Source of the DNA: Eucalyptus grandis
Lineage: Eukaryota; Streptophyta; Magnoliopsida; Myrtales; Myrtaceae
Reading direction: 5' to 3'
Assembly: GCF_016545825.1 (NCBI RefSeq)
Contig: NC_052614.1
Span: 5,722,559 to 5,786,558, forward strand
Length of the DNA stretch: 64,000 bases
Shown here: positions 1 to 11,789 of the stretch, one piece after another
How positions within the stretch are numbered: position 1 is the stretch's first letter
Layout of the letters: each line of letters starts with the position of its first letter
Notes under the pieces: generated by a model
Databases searched by the model: none
What the model was told of the DNA's origin: nothing
What the model saw: only the letters and a program-made list of their open reading frames with translations
Program-made: the position numbers and the translations under genes

Positions 1-2183
1 TGCTCATCGAAGCGATATATGCATATTATAGCTTACTGAAGCCGATATTGATATGTCACACCTATCAACTGACAAATTCACTGTTTCCATAATACCTAGT
101 AAAAATAATCATGTGTGGATACACGGTAGGCCTGAGCCAAAAATAAAATATCTTTACTTTATAAAATCACACTAATTACATAATCTATAAAAATATTTTT
201 GGTATTATAAACCAACGCCCAATGATTTTCTAATTAAATATTGAAATTACTAAATTTTGGGATAAATACCCAAAATTACAATCAACACTCAATTTGCACA
301 AATTAGCATCTAAATAAATAAACCAAATACATCATTGCAATCAGCACGAAATTTCGGTCACCGACTATTTTGGTATAATTTTCAGAAAATAATAAATAAT
401 TTAATAATTACCAAAATTAATTAAATAAATGCCAATAAATGCCAAAAATACAAACTTAGGTCGGAAAAACCTAATTAAATACCGAAATGGGCTTGGAAAA
501 TTTTCGAACCTGTCTAGATAAATAATACAACCTATTAACTTGCTAATTACGCCAATGTAACCACCTAACATGCATAAACGAATAATTAAATTGCTAATCC
601 GTTCTAACTAACCACCTAATCCCTAATTAGCATAAACTAATCAATCCTTAAGCATAATTAACTCCATAAGCAGAGTTTAGTGAGTAAAATCACCAATTTT
701 GAAATTCGATGAGTTTACAATGATGGGGACATGAAGGCGGGCAACAAACTCTAAAGCGGTGGCACCTTTCAAGGCGCGTAAGCAATCCAAAGTAGGCCAA
801 ACAGTGCACGACTGGGCTAAGGGGGTTTGATTATGCTCCTTGGGCCGAGAGGGTCGGATGGAGGCTGGTTGGTGCGGAAATGGTGAGAACAGGCTGGTGA
901 GGTTGCTGTAGGGTTTGGCAGTGGTTGACGATGGCAGATGGCTGGACAGTGACCACGACAGCTCAAGCGACTTGCTAAACGGGTGAGCAGAAGCGAATGA
1001 CGAAGCTGGGACGTCAGTGATGCACGAGCAGGCATGCAACTCACGGGCGTGCTCGGGCGCGCAACGGCGGCATTCTGCGGATCCAACGGGCAGTAAGGGA
1101 CGTCGACGGTAGAGGGGGAGTTGTTGGCCGTATTCTCTAGTCTCTCAAGCTCTCATGTGACCTCAGCAATGGAGAAAGCATATTGAAATGGAGAATAAAG
1201 GGGACAACTGTCTTGGAGGGACCCAATTTGCTCCATCCTCACCCATTTTTCCCTTTGGCATGACCTCACAAGTTGGGCTGGCTTCCTTAGCACACTTTGC
1301 AGCCACCAAGCTTCCTTAGGAAGTCATTGAGGTGGTCCAAAAGCTTGAGGACCAATGGGCTACGAATTTACACATGTTCCCCCAAAATTGGACCAAATCC
1401 TAATCAATTGAAGCCAATTTCGGCCCTATAAAGTCCACCGAGGTATCCTCGATCAAATTGAAATTTTCCATGCCAATAGGACTAAATTTTATCTCAAAAA
1501 TGCAATAAAAAATGGTCTCCTGAATTTTCCAGACAAAAACGGCCATATTTCGACTTTTCGCCAAAAATTTCGGTTTGCAGAAAAAAATTTTGGAGGATGA
1601 GTCGATGTTCCTAAAATAACTCATGACATAACAGAACTTTCAATTTCTAAAATCGGATTCAAATTTGCGGTTAATTTCAATTTGGCGCGATTTTAGCGTG
1701 ACCTAACCTACCGAGTAGCATTTAGAAATTTTTGGTGCAATTGACCCGTGATCGATTTATTTCGAGTCACAATGTACCTCTTCGACACATTGGTGACTCT
1801 TGATGGTCATGAAAATCTCAAGATTTCAAATACGGATACAGGGTACTAAAATGACAGAAAAATCAATCTAATGCAAATCGGCGATAATTTTGTAATCTGG
1901 TGACATCACCCACACTTTGATCACCTATCTTAGTCGAAATGATCTATCTCTAATCTCTGATCAATTTTTAACTGTGTCATAATGATCTTTGCAGATGAGC
2001 ACGGTCAAGTAGTCGATTCCTGATCGAATTCTCAAGTCTATTGCGTTAAAATCCCTTGATGGCTTCCCCAAATAGTCTAGTTATCTCAAGAGTGATCAGC
2101 TCAAATAATAGCATTATAGGCGCATCGATGAAATGCCTAATTTATTTAATCGAAAACAGAGTTGGAAATTTCGGGTTGTCACA
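1..2183 (-). mobile_element. Partial long LTR of a Tekay/Del-type Ty3/gypsy element
   Basis: Read on the minus strand, an LTR starts at 2183 with TGTGACAACCCGAAATTT and runs off the left edge of the window. Its first 400 bases align by eye with the LTR starts at 41,462, 57,111 and 58,449. They share the phrases GAGCTGATCACTC and AAATCTTGAGATTTTC. Its distal part (1-450) matches the reverse complement of about 50,850-51,130. These LTRs are about 3 kb in this window, so roughly 0.8 kb is cut off. Whether it is a solo LTR or part of an element cannot be told. No coding sequence is visible inside; the small open frames look accidental. Confidence 0.8.
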
Positions 2184-3070
2184 AATTTTTCCTGGAGATG
2201 TTGGGTGCATATATTCTCTGGTCTGAATTGCGGCATATATGCTTGGAACACATTGGGAAAGAAGCAACGAGTATCTGAGTGAAATGAATCAACTATGAAG
2301 TTAGCTGGCCAAGAAATTGAATAAATGCAAGTGCTATGACTTAAGCAAACTATGAAAAGTGTACTATGGTACAAGTATATGAGAAACCATAAAGACTGTG
2401 GAGTTTATTCACTTGGGATATTTGTAAGCTGTCACAATTTCCTTCGAAGAAGAATGTTGGATTTATGCCAACAATCGTGGACCACCAAGACCTTTGTGTT
2501 GAGAAAGAACTTTGAAGCCGTTGTCAGAATTAGGCAGTTGAGAGTTTTGATAAAAAATGAAACTAATAAGATAATCAAGCATGTGTAGACTACTAGTAGC
2601 ATTTATTTTGCATGGAGCTATTGAATAAATACCGCATGAATGCATACTAAGACACTATACTAGTGCTAGTAAAATCACAATAGGGTCCAAAGTTAATGAG
2701 CAAATCATTATTAGATATGACCCATAAAATGTTTTCAAGTGTTGGTATGCCTAAGAAATTCTTGGTAGATGTGCTTAGTACTTGGTGCATTTAGGAACAT
2801 TACTGATGAATAATTTCTTAGAATATTTTGTTGCTCGTTATATGTTCAAGTGAATTGATGGTAAGTTTGATGGGAGGGAAAAAGGTGCATATTTCTAGAC
2901 TATGCACAAGCTTAGTGGGACTTTCTATCGTGGTGCTAGGAATTAAACTCACTGTTATTAGTAGAAAAGTTACGTTTGACGTATTTCCAATACTTCTAAG
3001 ATTGGTTGTGATAGTGTTTATGTGAATCTTGATGGTGCACAAGTTGAATTTGTAACTAGAATCTTATGAG
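2184..3070 (+). mobile_element. Highly degraded Ty1/copia remnant
   Basis: Stops occur in all frames, but short stretches read like copia pol. About 2190-2280 resembles the GAG-pre-integrase segment also seen at 37,030-37,125, with a shared block around TCTGAATTGCGG. Near 2743-2790 the translation GMPKKFLVDVL resembles the C-terminal part of a copia integrase. Near 2945-2990 KLTVISRKVTFD resembles the start of the linker before reverse transcriptase. No LTR, primer site or long open frame is left. The alternative is unrelated AT-rich intergenic DNA with chance similarity. Confidence 0.35.
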
Positions 3071-4227
3071 ATAATGGGTGCTTGTGTGGTAATCGACCCA
3101 AAAGGTGCATGTAGCAAGATAGAACATCTAGAGCAAATAGTTGTTATAACTGTTGTGTTTGACAAAATGCACGTTCAATCTCTTGATAGATAATACATCA
3201 AGAGTTTTTGTTTTATTTTATATGCATAAGCTTGTGTTTGAAAATACTTTAGGACCAGTTAAAGTTGCAAGTAGAGTTGGTAATTTAATGAGGTCAACAA
3301 TTATGGCAAAGTTTTGATGTGGCTTGGATTTGGAGATTGTACCCATGGGGGATTATAGGAGAGTAGCAATAACCAGGTTTTAGTGAAATGATTGTGACTT
3401 GATTCAAATGTTGATTCAATGCGTAGATGGTAAAAATAAATCTTGAGTTTCAGCCCCCGAGGAAAAGTCTAAATTTACATAAGAGATATCCTATTTCGGA
3501 TATCTGCCCAAAAATCAAAAGAATGTCCCAATTGGATTAAGTTTCCTAACAAACAAGGAAATCACTTTTCTCGTTGGATACAAAAGTCGGCCATAAGTTT
3601 TCTAGTTTTGCTAGAGATATGCATTTATGTCCAATCATGGGTTTGGTCGTTAGGCAGTTGGTGCAGAGTGATATTCGTAAGTGTTTGGTAACCAAAAAAT
3701 TTATGATAAAATTTGTGAATTCATTTGTAAGATCGAGACATTTCAACAAGGAATTATGGGGACTAAATACTGAAAATGTCTAAGGGATTTGAATATGGTT
3801 ATAATGTCCACTATATCGCCTACTTTATAGTGGAATCATGCGCTACTCTTCCCTCGGAAATGGTCACATCATTGTGCTGGATAGCTTGTCTTTCCGCGAC
3901 AATTCTTATGGTAATGGTCTCCTGTATCAAGAAAATAAATAGTTACAAAACAAACATTTTTGTGACACAATTTGAAGACAGACATTAAAGATAATGAAAA
4001 CAGTGTTTATCACTCAAGCAATCACTAGATTAACCAAAATCTGAGGTTAGCACTTCGGGCCTTTGATTTAAGTTATTTGTTCTAATAAAGCACATCTTGT
4101 CTATAACATTTAGTCTCACTTTTCGTAGTCAAAGTTTAAGTGTCCGTTTGTTTCATGAAAAGTAAATGATTTGGAAAACATTTTCCTGAAAATAATTATT
4201 TATATCACTTGAATTAATTAGTCAGTA
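3071..4227. other. Intergenic DNA, no recognisable gene
   Basis: AT-rich sequence with only short open frames (the longest near 3574-3988). I do not recognise a domain, splice structure, tRNA or transposon end. It may continue the degraded copia remnant to its left, but I cannot show that. Confidence 0.4.
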
Positions 4228-4235
4228 AAAAAGTT

Positions 4236-4650
4236 GGGCATGAACCCTTTCAAGCATATGCATTTTGGATTGCTAGCAATGTTACAATTCCCATTCGCAC
4301 CACAGAATGCTTAAGCGTCGCAGTCATCCGTTTGTGTGGGCGCATGCGGAGTCCAACGGCGTCTGGTCTATCCAAGGGAAAAGCTGAGGGACCCGTTCTT
4401 TAAAACCAACATCCACGTGATGAACCTGTTCAAAATGTTGAAGTAATAGCAGATTTCCATTTGGTTGAAGACGAAGCCAAACATAAAAACCAGAATTTTT
4501 TTTTTTTTTGGTCGGAAAACATAAAAACCGGATTAGGCGTCAACTGAGGGACCCGCTAAACAAAATGCCATTCCAAGGTTTCGGCCGGAAGTGCACTGCC
4601 GATCTGTCCCTCAGGATCGGCAGCGGATAACCCAAAGAATCGAGCCTATA
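4236..4650 (-). pseudogene. S-domain receptor kinase exon 1 fragment
   Basis: On the minus strand this segment matches the extracellular exon of the larger receptor kinase pseudogene. Positions 4236-4500 align with 27,610-27,870 (S-locus glycoprotein region), and 4560-4650 align with 35,073-35,150. It joins two parts that in the larger locus are separated by a copia insertion, so this copy never carried that insertion. It has internal stops and a poly-T tract near 4498-4509. It ends where the dispersed repeat begins near 4650-4680. There is no lectin start, membrane segment or kinase. It is a broken paralogue from an S-domain receptor kinase cluster. Confidence 0.7.
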
Positions 4651-4679
4651 ACCACATTCAAAACCCACGATGTATAGGG

Positions 4680-5515
4680 ACATTCCGTCTATTCGTTTGT
4701 AACAAATAACCACGTCGCATCATGTTGACAATTGGGCACTCATCAAAAGATTTCCAAATCTTCTTCCCCTTCGCTTAGGCAAGAGAAAGGGCTTGCATGG
4801 ACAAACCCGTGGAGTAGATTGAACAGTTCAATGCATCATTGACAATGTAAAAGTCATTTCCTCTTTGTACAAACAAAGAATGTAATTGTCACTTTTGTCC
4901 GAGGTGACGGAGTCTAGGGATAAGTATACTAGGATAGTCATAATTTTTATACAACACTTACTAGAGTATCATAACTTTTTTTTTTTACTCACTTGAGTAC
5001 CATCGATGATTTGTCTCACCAAAAAAGCTTACATGGCATTAATTTGTAATTTATCATCCAACATAGCATGTCACAAAGTTGAATTAGCAATTGAGAAGGT
5101 AAACGACTTTGCTTGAGTGTTTGGTTGAAAGATAGGAGAAGTTCTAATAATATCATGAATGATCGTTTCAGTGTCGCGAACATTTAGGATTATCAATTTT
5201 TTTAAAGTGATAGGAAAGAGAGAGGGTTTGAAAATTAAAATGATGTCGTCTTCTCATGGAAGATTTTAAGGAAACGGCAAGAAATGACAACGTTTATTAT
5301 ACTCTTGTTATGCTTGACAAAAATTTCCACGTTAGACTTTAGTATATTTATAAAAGTTTTATCCCGGAATGGAAAATTAAGAAAAAAATCCACGGAGGAT
5401 GATTTATCGAAGATGACAATCAAGTGATCAATTTTACATCAATATGATATTCAAGTAATCGAAAAAAAAAAAGTTATGGCACTCAAGTGAGCATTATACG
5501 AAAGTTTTGGCACCC
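4680..5515. repeat. Dispersed repeat, copy 1
   Basis: About 830 bases that reappear at 10,680-11,275. Shared landmarks in order are the phrase GGGCTTGCATGGACAA, a block reading GTAAAAGTCATTTCCTCTTT, a poly-T tract, a block around GGCATTAATTT and a final stretch near TTTTTTTAAAGTGA. A third, partial copy of its left end follows at about 5520-5700. No coding potential or inverted termini were seen, so the class is unknown. Confidence 0.6.
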
Positions 5516-5700
5516 CTCGTGTTGATTTACTATCATAACCACATTCAAAAACCATGACATATGAGGACATTTCGTCTATTAGTCTGTATCAACTAACCAC
5601 ATCTCATCATGTAGACAATCGAGTACTAATTAAGAGATGTTCAAGTCTTCTGCCCCTTGGCTTAAGCAAGAAAGGCTTGCATGGACAAGATGAATAGTGG
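5516..5700. repeat. Partial copy of the dispersed repeat
   Basis: The stretch repeats the left end of the 4680-5515 unit. It has the CATTTCGTCTATT block, the GTAGACAATCGAG block and GGCTTGCATGGACAAG in the same order, then diverges. It lies directly behind the first copy, so it is probably a truncated tandem copy. Confidence 0.5.
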
Positions 5701-7189
5701 CATTCGGACACTGGTACTAATTCTCATATGACTAACGATCTAGGTACAATTTGCATCAACTCAATTAAGCGAACCATTGAGGTTTGGCCTAGTGGCCATC
5801 CTTCTCTTATGAGACAGGGAAGGTGGGAGGTTCAAATTCATATTTTTTTAGGAGGGTTAGGGTGGGATGATTTAATATCAAATATGAGTTTTGACTCTTA
5901 TACTTTGTAAAAAAGTAGTTTTCATGGGAGTTGGAGTAAAAATAGAGTATGACAAATATATATATATATATATATATATTAATTTTGGAACTTAATTCGA
6001 TATTATTATTATTATTATGTCCTTACCTTTTTGGATATTTCTCCTCTCTTCTTTACTAAATACCCTTACCAAATTTCTCAAATTACATAAACACAATGAT
6101 AAAATTTAGCAATAGCATTGTATTCATAAGGAAGTGTTTTTCCTTCTCCCCTTTCATAAGATTTCTTAATTTTATGTAAATGTAAATGAAAATCATGTTT
6201 TTATTCCATTTTGCCAAAAAAAAAAAAAATACACCTGTTTTATTTCTTTTGCATATGGATAGTCAATTTTATAATACGAATTTTACTCATAAATGACAAT
6301 TGAAATTGAATACGAATGAGTCACGTGCAAATGCAATTATGCACGTGCACCAGCGCTCCAACGTTATCCTCATCAGCAGAATTAAGATTACAGCAGATAT
6401 GGATACGCTGCTCCCTCTCTCTGTTTCTCTCTCTCTCTCTCTCTCTCGCGCGCGCCTTAGAGCTCTCTTCGTCCCTGCCCTGTCTAAGCTGTCCCGGACA
6501 TCATCTTTTGAGATTCCATGTGGCAGAACTAAGAACCCAAACGGTGAGTCGAGCTCTTCCTACTCTTTCATACTTTCGGTTCTTGTTCTAAGTCTAGTGC
6601 CTCTGTTTTGTCATCTTCTTCATCCGGCCACGTTTGCCAAGCGTTTTTCCTGGTATGCAAATTTCAATGTGGAATTCATGGGAATGCGTGTCTGCTTCGT
6701 ATTGCTATATCGAATAGTTGATCTTAAGACAGTTTGTTTTCAGTAGGCAGTCGCAGTTGGAGGAATGTCTTGTGGATGATGCTGATGGCTGCCTTGTTCT
6801 GTGATGTCAACCTGGGCCGTGGTCTTCGCAAGCTCCATGACTTCCACTCAACCCGGAATGGGAAGACAAGGTGCCCTTTCCTCTTCATTTTGGCTATACA
6901 CCCCGTGTGGCTGTTGAATTATACTTTTGAAGAAAGTCAATGTGTTTTGCTTCCCATGGGACGTAGAACTATTTGATGTTGTCTATGGATTATCATGGGA
7001 GGGGTTGGACATCTCTTAGTTTTTGGATGTGAGTGACGGTCTGATAACCAACCATCCTCATCATAAAGGAAACAATTTGGTGCTAACCTTATGCGGAGGG
7101 ATGTTGGATGCTAATCCTTTGGCCGATCCAAGTGTTGTTATCATGTATAAGTGTAATCCTCCATGACCCGTCAGAGGTAGAGTACTATA
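5701..7189. other. Unassigned region with microsatellites and a possible gene remnant
   Basis: It holds a (TA)n tract at about 5957-5979, an (ATT)n tract at 6001-6018, a poly-A tract near 6215-6230 and a (CT)n tract running into CG at 6427-6454. The CT tract followed by CGGTGAGTCG near 6541 resembles a plant 5' leader with a splice donor. A TTTTCAG acceptor-like site stands near 6737. I cannot recognise a protein here. Near 7086-7130 a short reading DANPLADPSVVIMY looks protein-like but is unidentified. It could be the decayed 5' part of an old gene. Confidence 0.3.
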
Positions 7190-8080
7190 TGATATTGCTA
7201 GTATAAACACCTAGAGGGGGGGTGAATAGGCGCACAAACAATTTTTCTCAAATACGGAAGCAACAGATTGAAATACGATCGATGTAGAGAGAGTAAGGAA
7301 GAGAAAATCAAACACAGGATTTATAGTGGTTCGGCTTATTCCAAGCCTACGTCCACTCTTCCGCACTGACAGCCACCGGCTGGATTTCACTATGATCAAA
7401 AGAGAAGTTACAGCACAGCTTTGCCTTGATTCCACAGTGTAGATGTTCTATCACACCTCCTCGAGGTCTCTCACAAATATAGACTCTCTTTTGTATACAA
7501 GTATTCGCTCAAGAGATTTATCTAAACAAATAGGAGCTTCAGACTTTGGAATTCTTCTATCGCGCACTCTATCTTAAACAACTAAGAACGTCTTCCTTAT
7601 ATACTCCTTTATGCCATCATACCCGTTGGCACTTTCCAAAGGAATTCCTCCAATCTACCCGTTGGACGGAATCAATTAGGAAGATCATTCGAGCTATTAA
7701 AGGAACGTGTTGATAGCCCATCAATCCCGTTCGCCCATACAATCGGGATCTCGGTTTCCATAAGCGAACCTTCCAATAATATTTAGACAATCATCGAATC
7801 TTCAGTCATTGAATCAATCTTTGATCAATCAAAGGATTCGATACGTCTTCTCCAGCCACGAGATCTTCTCCGGATGATAAGGTTAAATCCTGAACAAAAC
7901 ATCCAGTTCGGGATAACCTTTCTTCAACGGATCGAGACTATCAATGAGGATAGACTTTGACTCTTGAGTCGGCTGTCCGGAAGTCTTCAGACTTTAACTA
8001 ACAGAGTCTGCAGACCTTCAGACTAGACTGACGGAAACATTTTGTCAACTTCAAAACTCTTTACGAGGATTTCTCCAACA
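7190..8080 (-). mobile_element. Solo LTR of the SIRE-like copia family
   Basis: The sequence is the reverse complement of the LTR at 17,199-18,099, from TGATATTGCTAGTATA to GGATTTCTCCAACA. It is flanked on both sides by the direct repeat CTATA (7185-7189 and 8081-8085), the 5-base target duplication expected for copia insertion. No internal element sequence remains. It therefore arose by recombination between the two LTRs of a once complete element. Length is 891 bases against about 900 for the family. Confidence 0.93.
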
Positions 8081-8650
8081 CTATATACTCTCATATTTAA
8101 GTATTATCTCTATTGCAGGAGGGTAGTACTTTCACAGGGGGAAATAGAATGACCTTCCATGACTGGAATCTTCCATATTGATTATATGAAAGGACAAAAG
8201 CAACCGAATCAGAAGCTTCATTTTTACTGTTTGAATGAACTAATAATGTATCGATGAGTTTTGATCTATATCCACATTGACCAAGAAACTTCCACGGCAA
8301 ATAGACATTGACGATTCTATATTTGAGTAAAGCTTATGTGATCTACAACTTACTAAATAAATGTTTCTTTGATATGTTGAAAAACTGTGCTCCTCTGTTG
8401 TGATTGCGTTGTTCTTTCACTTTGTTACTTCACTACAGCAGGTTCTACATCCATTGCTGTAAAAAAATGAGATTCTTGCCCTGCATTATCAGTTATATTT
8501 CTCATCCTTTCATACGTGTCTGTTGGGAGCAAGGATGTTCAGATTCCACCTGATATGTGTGGAAAAAAAAGGTGGAAGAGCAGATACTAGTCAATTTCAT
8601 GATGTCACATATGCTCTTTCTGTAGGTCTCATGCGCATGCCCAAAATCTA
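8081..8650. other. Flank upstream of the ABC4-like exons
   Basis: AT-rich DNA without a recognisable frame or repeat. It could contain the decayed transit-peptide exon or first intron of the ABC4-like pseudogene that follows, but no homology is visible. Confidence 0.3.
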
Positions 8651-8662
8651 TGTTCCTATTCT

Positions 8663-9632
8663 TTGCAGCATATATATCTCAAAAGACTAGACATTAAGCA
8701 AGTGAAAGTCAAGCGAAGATTTAAGCTTCGCCAAGCTTCTTTTGGGAAGAATGCTCATAGTTCTGAATTGGCAAAAGAAGATGATATTTCCATGGCAACA
8801 TTGATATGGAGGGCAATCCAGTGGCCAATTTACTCTGTTGCTCTTGTTCCTCTTTCGGTGAGCTTTTCTATACTCCAGAGATGGATTTTTCTATGCTTCA
8901 TCAATGATTACTTGACACAGAAACCTCTATTTTGTAGTATTCACAATCTAGCACAAGCTTGACAAACTTTGTCAGACACACGTAGAATGAGAGCTTTCAA
9001 TAAATGCTGAATTTAGCCAATTTTCTTTTGCATCAGCGCGATGGAAGTACAGCCTAGAATAATGAGAAGTCAATGGAAGGATGCAGGAAGATGAAAGAAC
9101 ATAAAAGGAGTACAAGTTTTGGTGTATGGTCGCTTCTCTCTGTGGAGATATATATTCTAAATTCTAATGTGGATTTCAAAAAAGAAATCGAGTATGTTGC
9201 TACGCAACCGCAAATATTACCGTCAGAGGGGTCCTTTTCTTACTAACGCTTGTAAATACAGAGATCTATAAGTTCAGTTAATTCAGTCATTTGTAGGTCT
9301 GTCATAAAAGTAATTTACCAGATATACTGGGTTTGAGAGTGTCCTTAGGGTTAATGGAACAAAAAATTTAAATGGTGTAACATAATTCTAGCTTAATGAA
9401 TATGACAGTAATTTTATATGGCCTCCCCTCCCTCTCTTCCCCTGGCTTCTAATATTCCTTTGACATTCTCTGTCCTTGGCTATTTTAGATGAAGTGTGAA
9501 GCCCACAACCTTTTGGCAGCCTTTTCAATTTTATCCCGCATGACATTGTTTTACATTTTTACCTCTTTTGAATGTTCGATTGTTGGATTATATCTTTTGA
9601 AACAGATTGGTAGTGCATCAGCCTATCTGTAG
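8663..9632 (+). pseudogene. Fragment resembling 2-carboxy-1,4-naphthoquinone phytyltransferase (ABC4/MenA-like)
   Basis: The family attaches a phytyl chain to the naphthoquinone ring in phylloquinone synthesis at the chloroplast membrane. One exon (8663-8857) ends with a reading ISMATLIWRAIQWPIYSVAL. This closely resembles the start of the UbiA-type prenyltransferase domain as I recall it. A donor GTGAGC follows at 8858. After a 748-base intron, an acceptor AG at 9604-9605 leads into IGSASAYL and a stop (9606-9632), in the same phase 0, as the family would continue. The rest of the enzyme, including its aspartate-rich prenyl-diphosphate motifs, is absent. The sequence then passes into GC-rich DNA. 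This is a truncated gene copy. Identification is from memory of the family, so confirm by search. Confidence 0.6.
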
Positions 9633-10270
9633 TCAAGCAAGTGGTATGCAGCGGCTAAAAGGGAGATATTGAACATCTTTCGCATTCAATTCCGCGGATA
9701 TAGACCCAACGTAAACCATCAAATGACAAACCAAAACAACCACATCTGCTCTCCCAAACTTATCCCTCCTTCTCCGTCTCTGTCTCTCCAGACCTCTCTC
9801 GCTCACCCTCTCTCCCTTTTGAGGGCCACCGGCCAGCGCCCGTGGCTTCTTCCATCGGCAGCTTGCTGGCCGGCCTGGCCCCGATCTGCGGATCACGCTG
9901 CTGTCTGCCCTCGCGATCCTCAGCCTCCCTCTTTGGTTTGTACGTTTCTTTTCTGCAAAAGCAAAGCCAGCGCGAGGGCGTGAGGGAGGAAAAAGACCCA
10001 CGCGCGGGCCGGGCCGACAGGAAAGGAGATGGGCCAGTCCGTGCGAAAAGAAGGAAAGAAGGAAGAAGAGAGGTGGGCGGCCCACACAAAAAGAGAAAAG
10101 AAGAAAGAAGAGGAGGAGGAAAAGGAGGGCCGGGCAAACCCAACCCCTTGCCCGGCCCTATTCGATTTCTTTTTTTTTTTTCTTTTCTCTTTTTTTATGA
10201 TTATAATTTTCAATAATAATAAAAAAATTTCTTATTCCCTTTCTTTTCTTTTCTTTTCTTTTTGATGAAA
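9633..10270. other. GC-rich and purine-rich tract of unknown origin
   Basis: Between AT-rich flanks lies a C/T-rich stretch (9760-9810), a GC-rich block (9820-10,070) and an A/G-rich tract (10,040-10,140), ending in poly-T near 10,170-10,195. Open frames exist on both strands but consist of low-complexity Pro, Ser, Arg, Lys and Glu runs, and I recognise no domain. A gene leader brought in with an insertion that cut the ABC4-like fragment is one explanation. The poly-T end could be the tail of a reversed retro-insertion. Confidence 0.3.
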
Positions 10271-10679
10271 AAATTTTTGGAAAAATTTTAAAATTACTAT
10301 TAGTGATGCAAATATTCCTAATACTAATACGCGAGACAATTTAGTGAAAATTATTTGTTTATCTAGTGTTTAAAAATTAACCCCTAATTTTCTACACAAT
10401 TAAGTATGGTAAAATTTAAGTGTCAACAAGATCCCTAAAATCGCCTTTCACACCCGATCTTTTTTTTAAGGTGTATTGTATATGTATGTGAATCACAACA
10501 CCTTTCCGCTACCGCACAAGGTATAGGTTTGGGAGAACTCATGTTCGTGTAGATTCTCAAACTCAATGAGTTGAAATTGAATGCGAAGTGATGATGCCTT
10601 TGGTGGACATGACCCTGAGTGCAAACTCCCAAGCAAATATCCCTAAACACTGTCCCTCCCAATGAGCTTGTGAAGGGCG
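10271..10679. other. AT-rich intergenic DNA
   Basis: I see no gene, repeat end or RNA here. The 102-residue minus-strand frame at 10,435-10,743 has no recognisable feature. Confidence 0.3.
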
Positions 10680-11275
10680 AGTCACAACAATTGTTTGCAT
10701 CAAATAACCATATCGCGTCACGTAGACAATCAAAACTGGTCAAGAGATTTTTGAGCTTTCTGACCCTTCATAAAAGCAAGTGAAAGGGCTTGCATGGACA
10801 AGGCTTGAGGAGTGGATTGAATAGTTCAACGCACCATAAACAATGTAAAAGTCATTTCCTCTTTCAACAACCACAGAATGTCATCATCACTTCTATCATG
10901 AGGTGGTGGGGGCACTGGGATAAATACACTAAGAGTGTTATAACTTTTGTACGGCGTTCATTTGAATGCCATAACTTTTTTTTTTTTTTCGTTTACTTGA
11001 GTGCCATCGACAAGAGTCAACGTGGCATTAATTTATAATATATCGTTCGACATGGCATTTTAGTAAGTTGAAGTCAACACTTGAGAAGGCAAACAACATT
11101 GCTCAAACGTGTGTTGAAGGACAACAAAAGTTCTAATAACTTCAAGAGTGATTGTTTCAAAGCCATAAATTTTTAAATTTATAATTTTTTTAAAGTGACC
11201 ACTTAAGTGACAAGAAGAGAGAGAAAGAGAAAGAGATAGAAAGAGAGAGTTTGAAAATGACGTTGTTTGAATTTG
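10680..11275. repeat. Dispersed repeat, copy 2
   Basis: It aligns with 4680-5515 in the same orientation and order, with insertions and deletions. It ends in an A/G-rich microsatellite (GAGAGAAAGA type) near 11,215-11,255 that is short in copy 1. The copies are diverged, so the duplication is old. Confidence 0.6.
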
Positions 11276-11789
11276 AGCAACTTTTATCCATCTGAGTCAT
11301 TCTTCAGCATCTTTGTCTCCGGTTTGTTAATTTTGTATAGTAGATCTATATTGACCCAAACATCTGGTAATCTTGAAACATAGCAATAGAAACTACGTGA
11401 TTCTTATGTTAAGATAGCATTATTTTGGATCATCCTTGTTAAAACATTTAAATAATAAACAATGCATTCATCTACTAGTATAAGCTTTTAGAATAGTTGG
11501 TTATAATCCCACAAAAACTTATGTAGTATCAAAGTTAGAGGTTCTAAGTTTGAATATTTTTAGACCCCATTTTATTTCCCAAATTTAATTTCCACACTTA
11601 ATACTAGGTAAAAGACCAAATTAAGCATGAAAGGGAGTGTTAGAATATTTAAATAGTAAAACTCACATTCAGCTTAATTTTTTAAAACAATTGTCCCACA
11701 AAATCTCACCAATTTTGTACACTAGAGATAATCAACCAAGTAAGGATTCAATTTGGTAGAGCAAGACAACTAGTAACACACCAGACAAA
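11276..11789. other. Intergenic DNA, nothing recognised
   Basis: AT-rich sequence without a supported gene. The missing left end of the TRIM 5' LTR should lie near 11,727, but the bases there do not match the 3' LTR. Confidence 0.3.

Noticed and set aside
6300..6746. 148-residue frame across the CT microsatellite as a gene
   Set aside because: It reads through a leader-like CT repeat and a likely splice donor. No protein similarity was recognised.
9633..10216. Overlapping frames on both strands of the GC-rich tract as host genes
   Set aside because: Low-complexity residues, competing frames on both strands and no splice or domain evidence.
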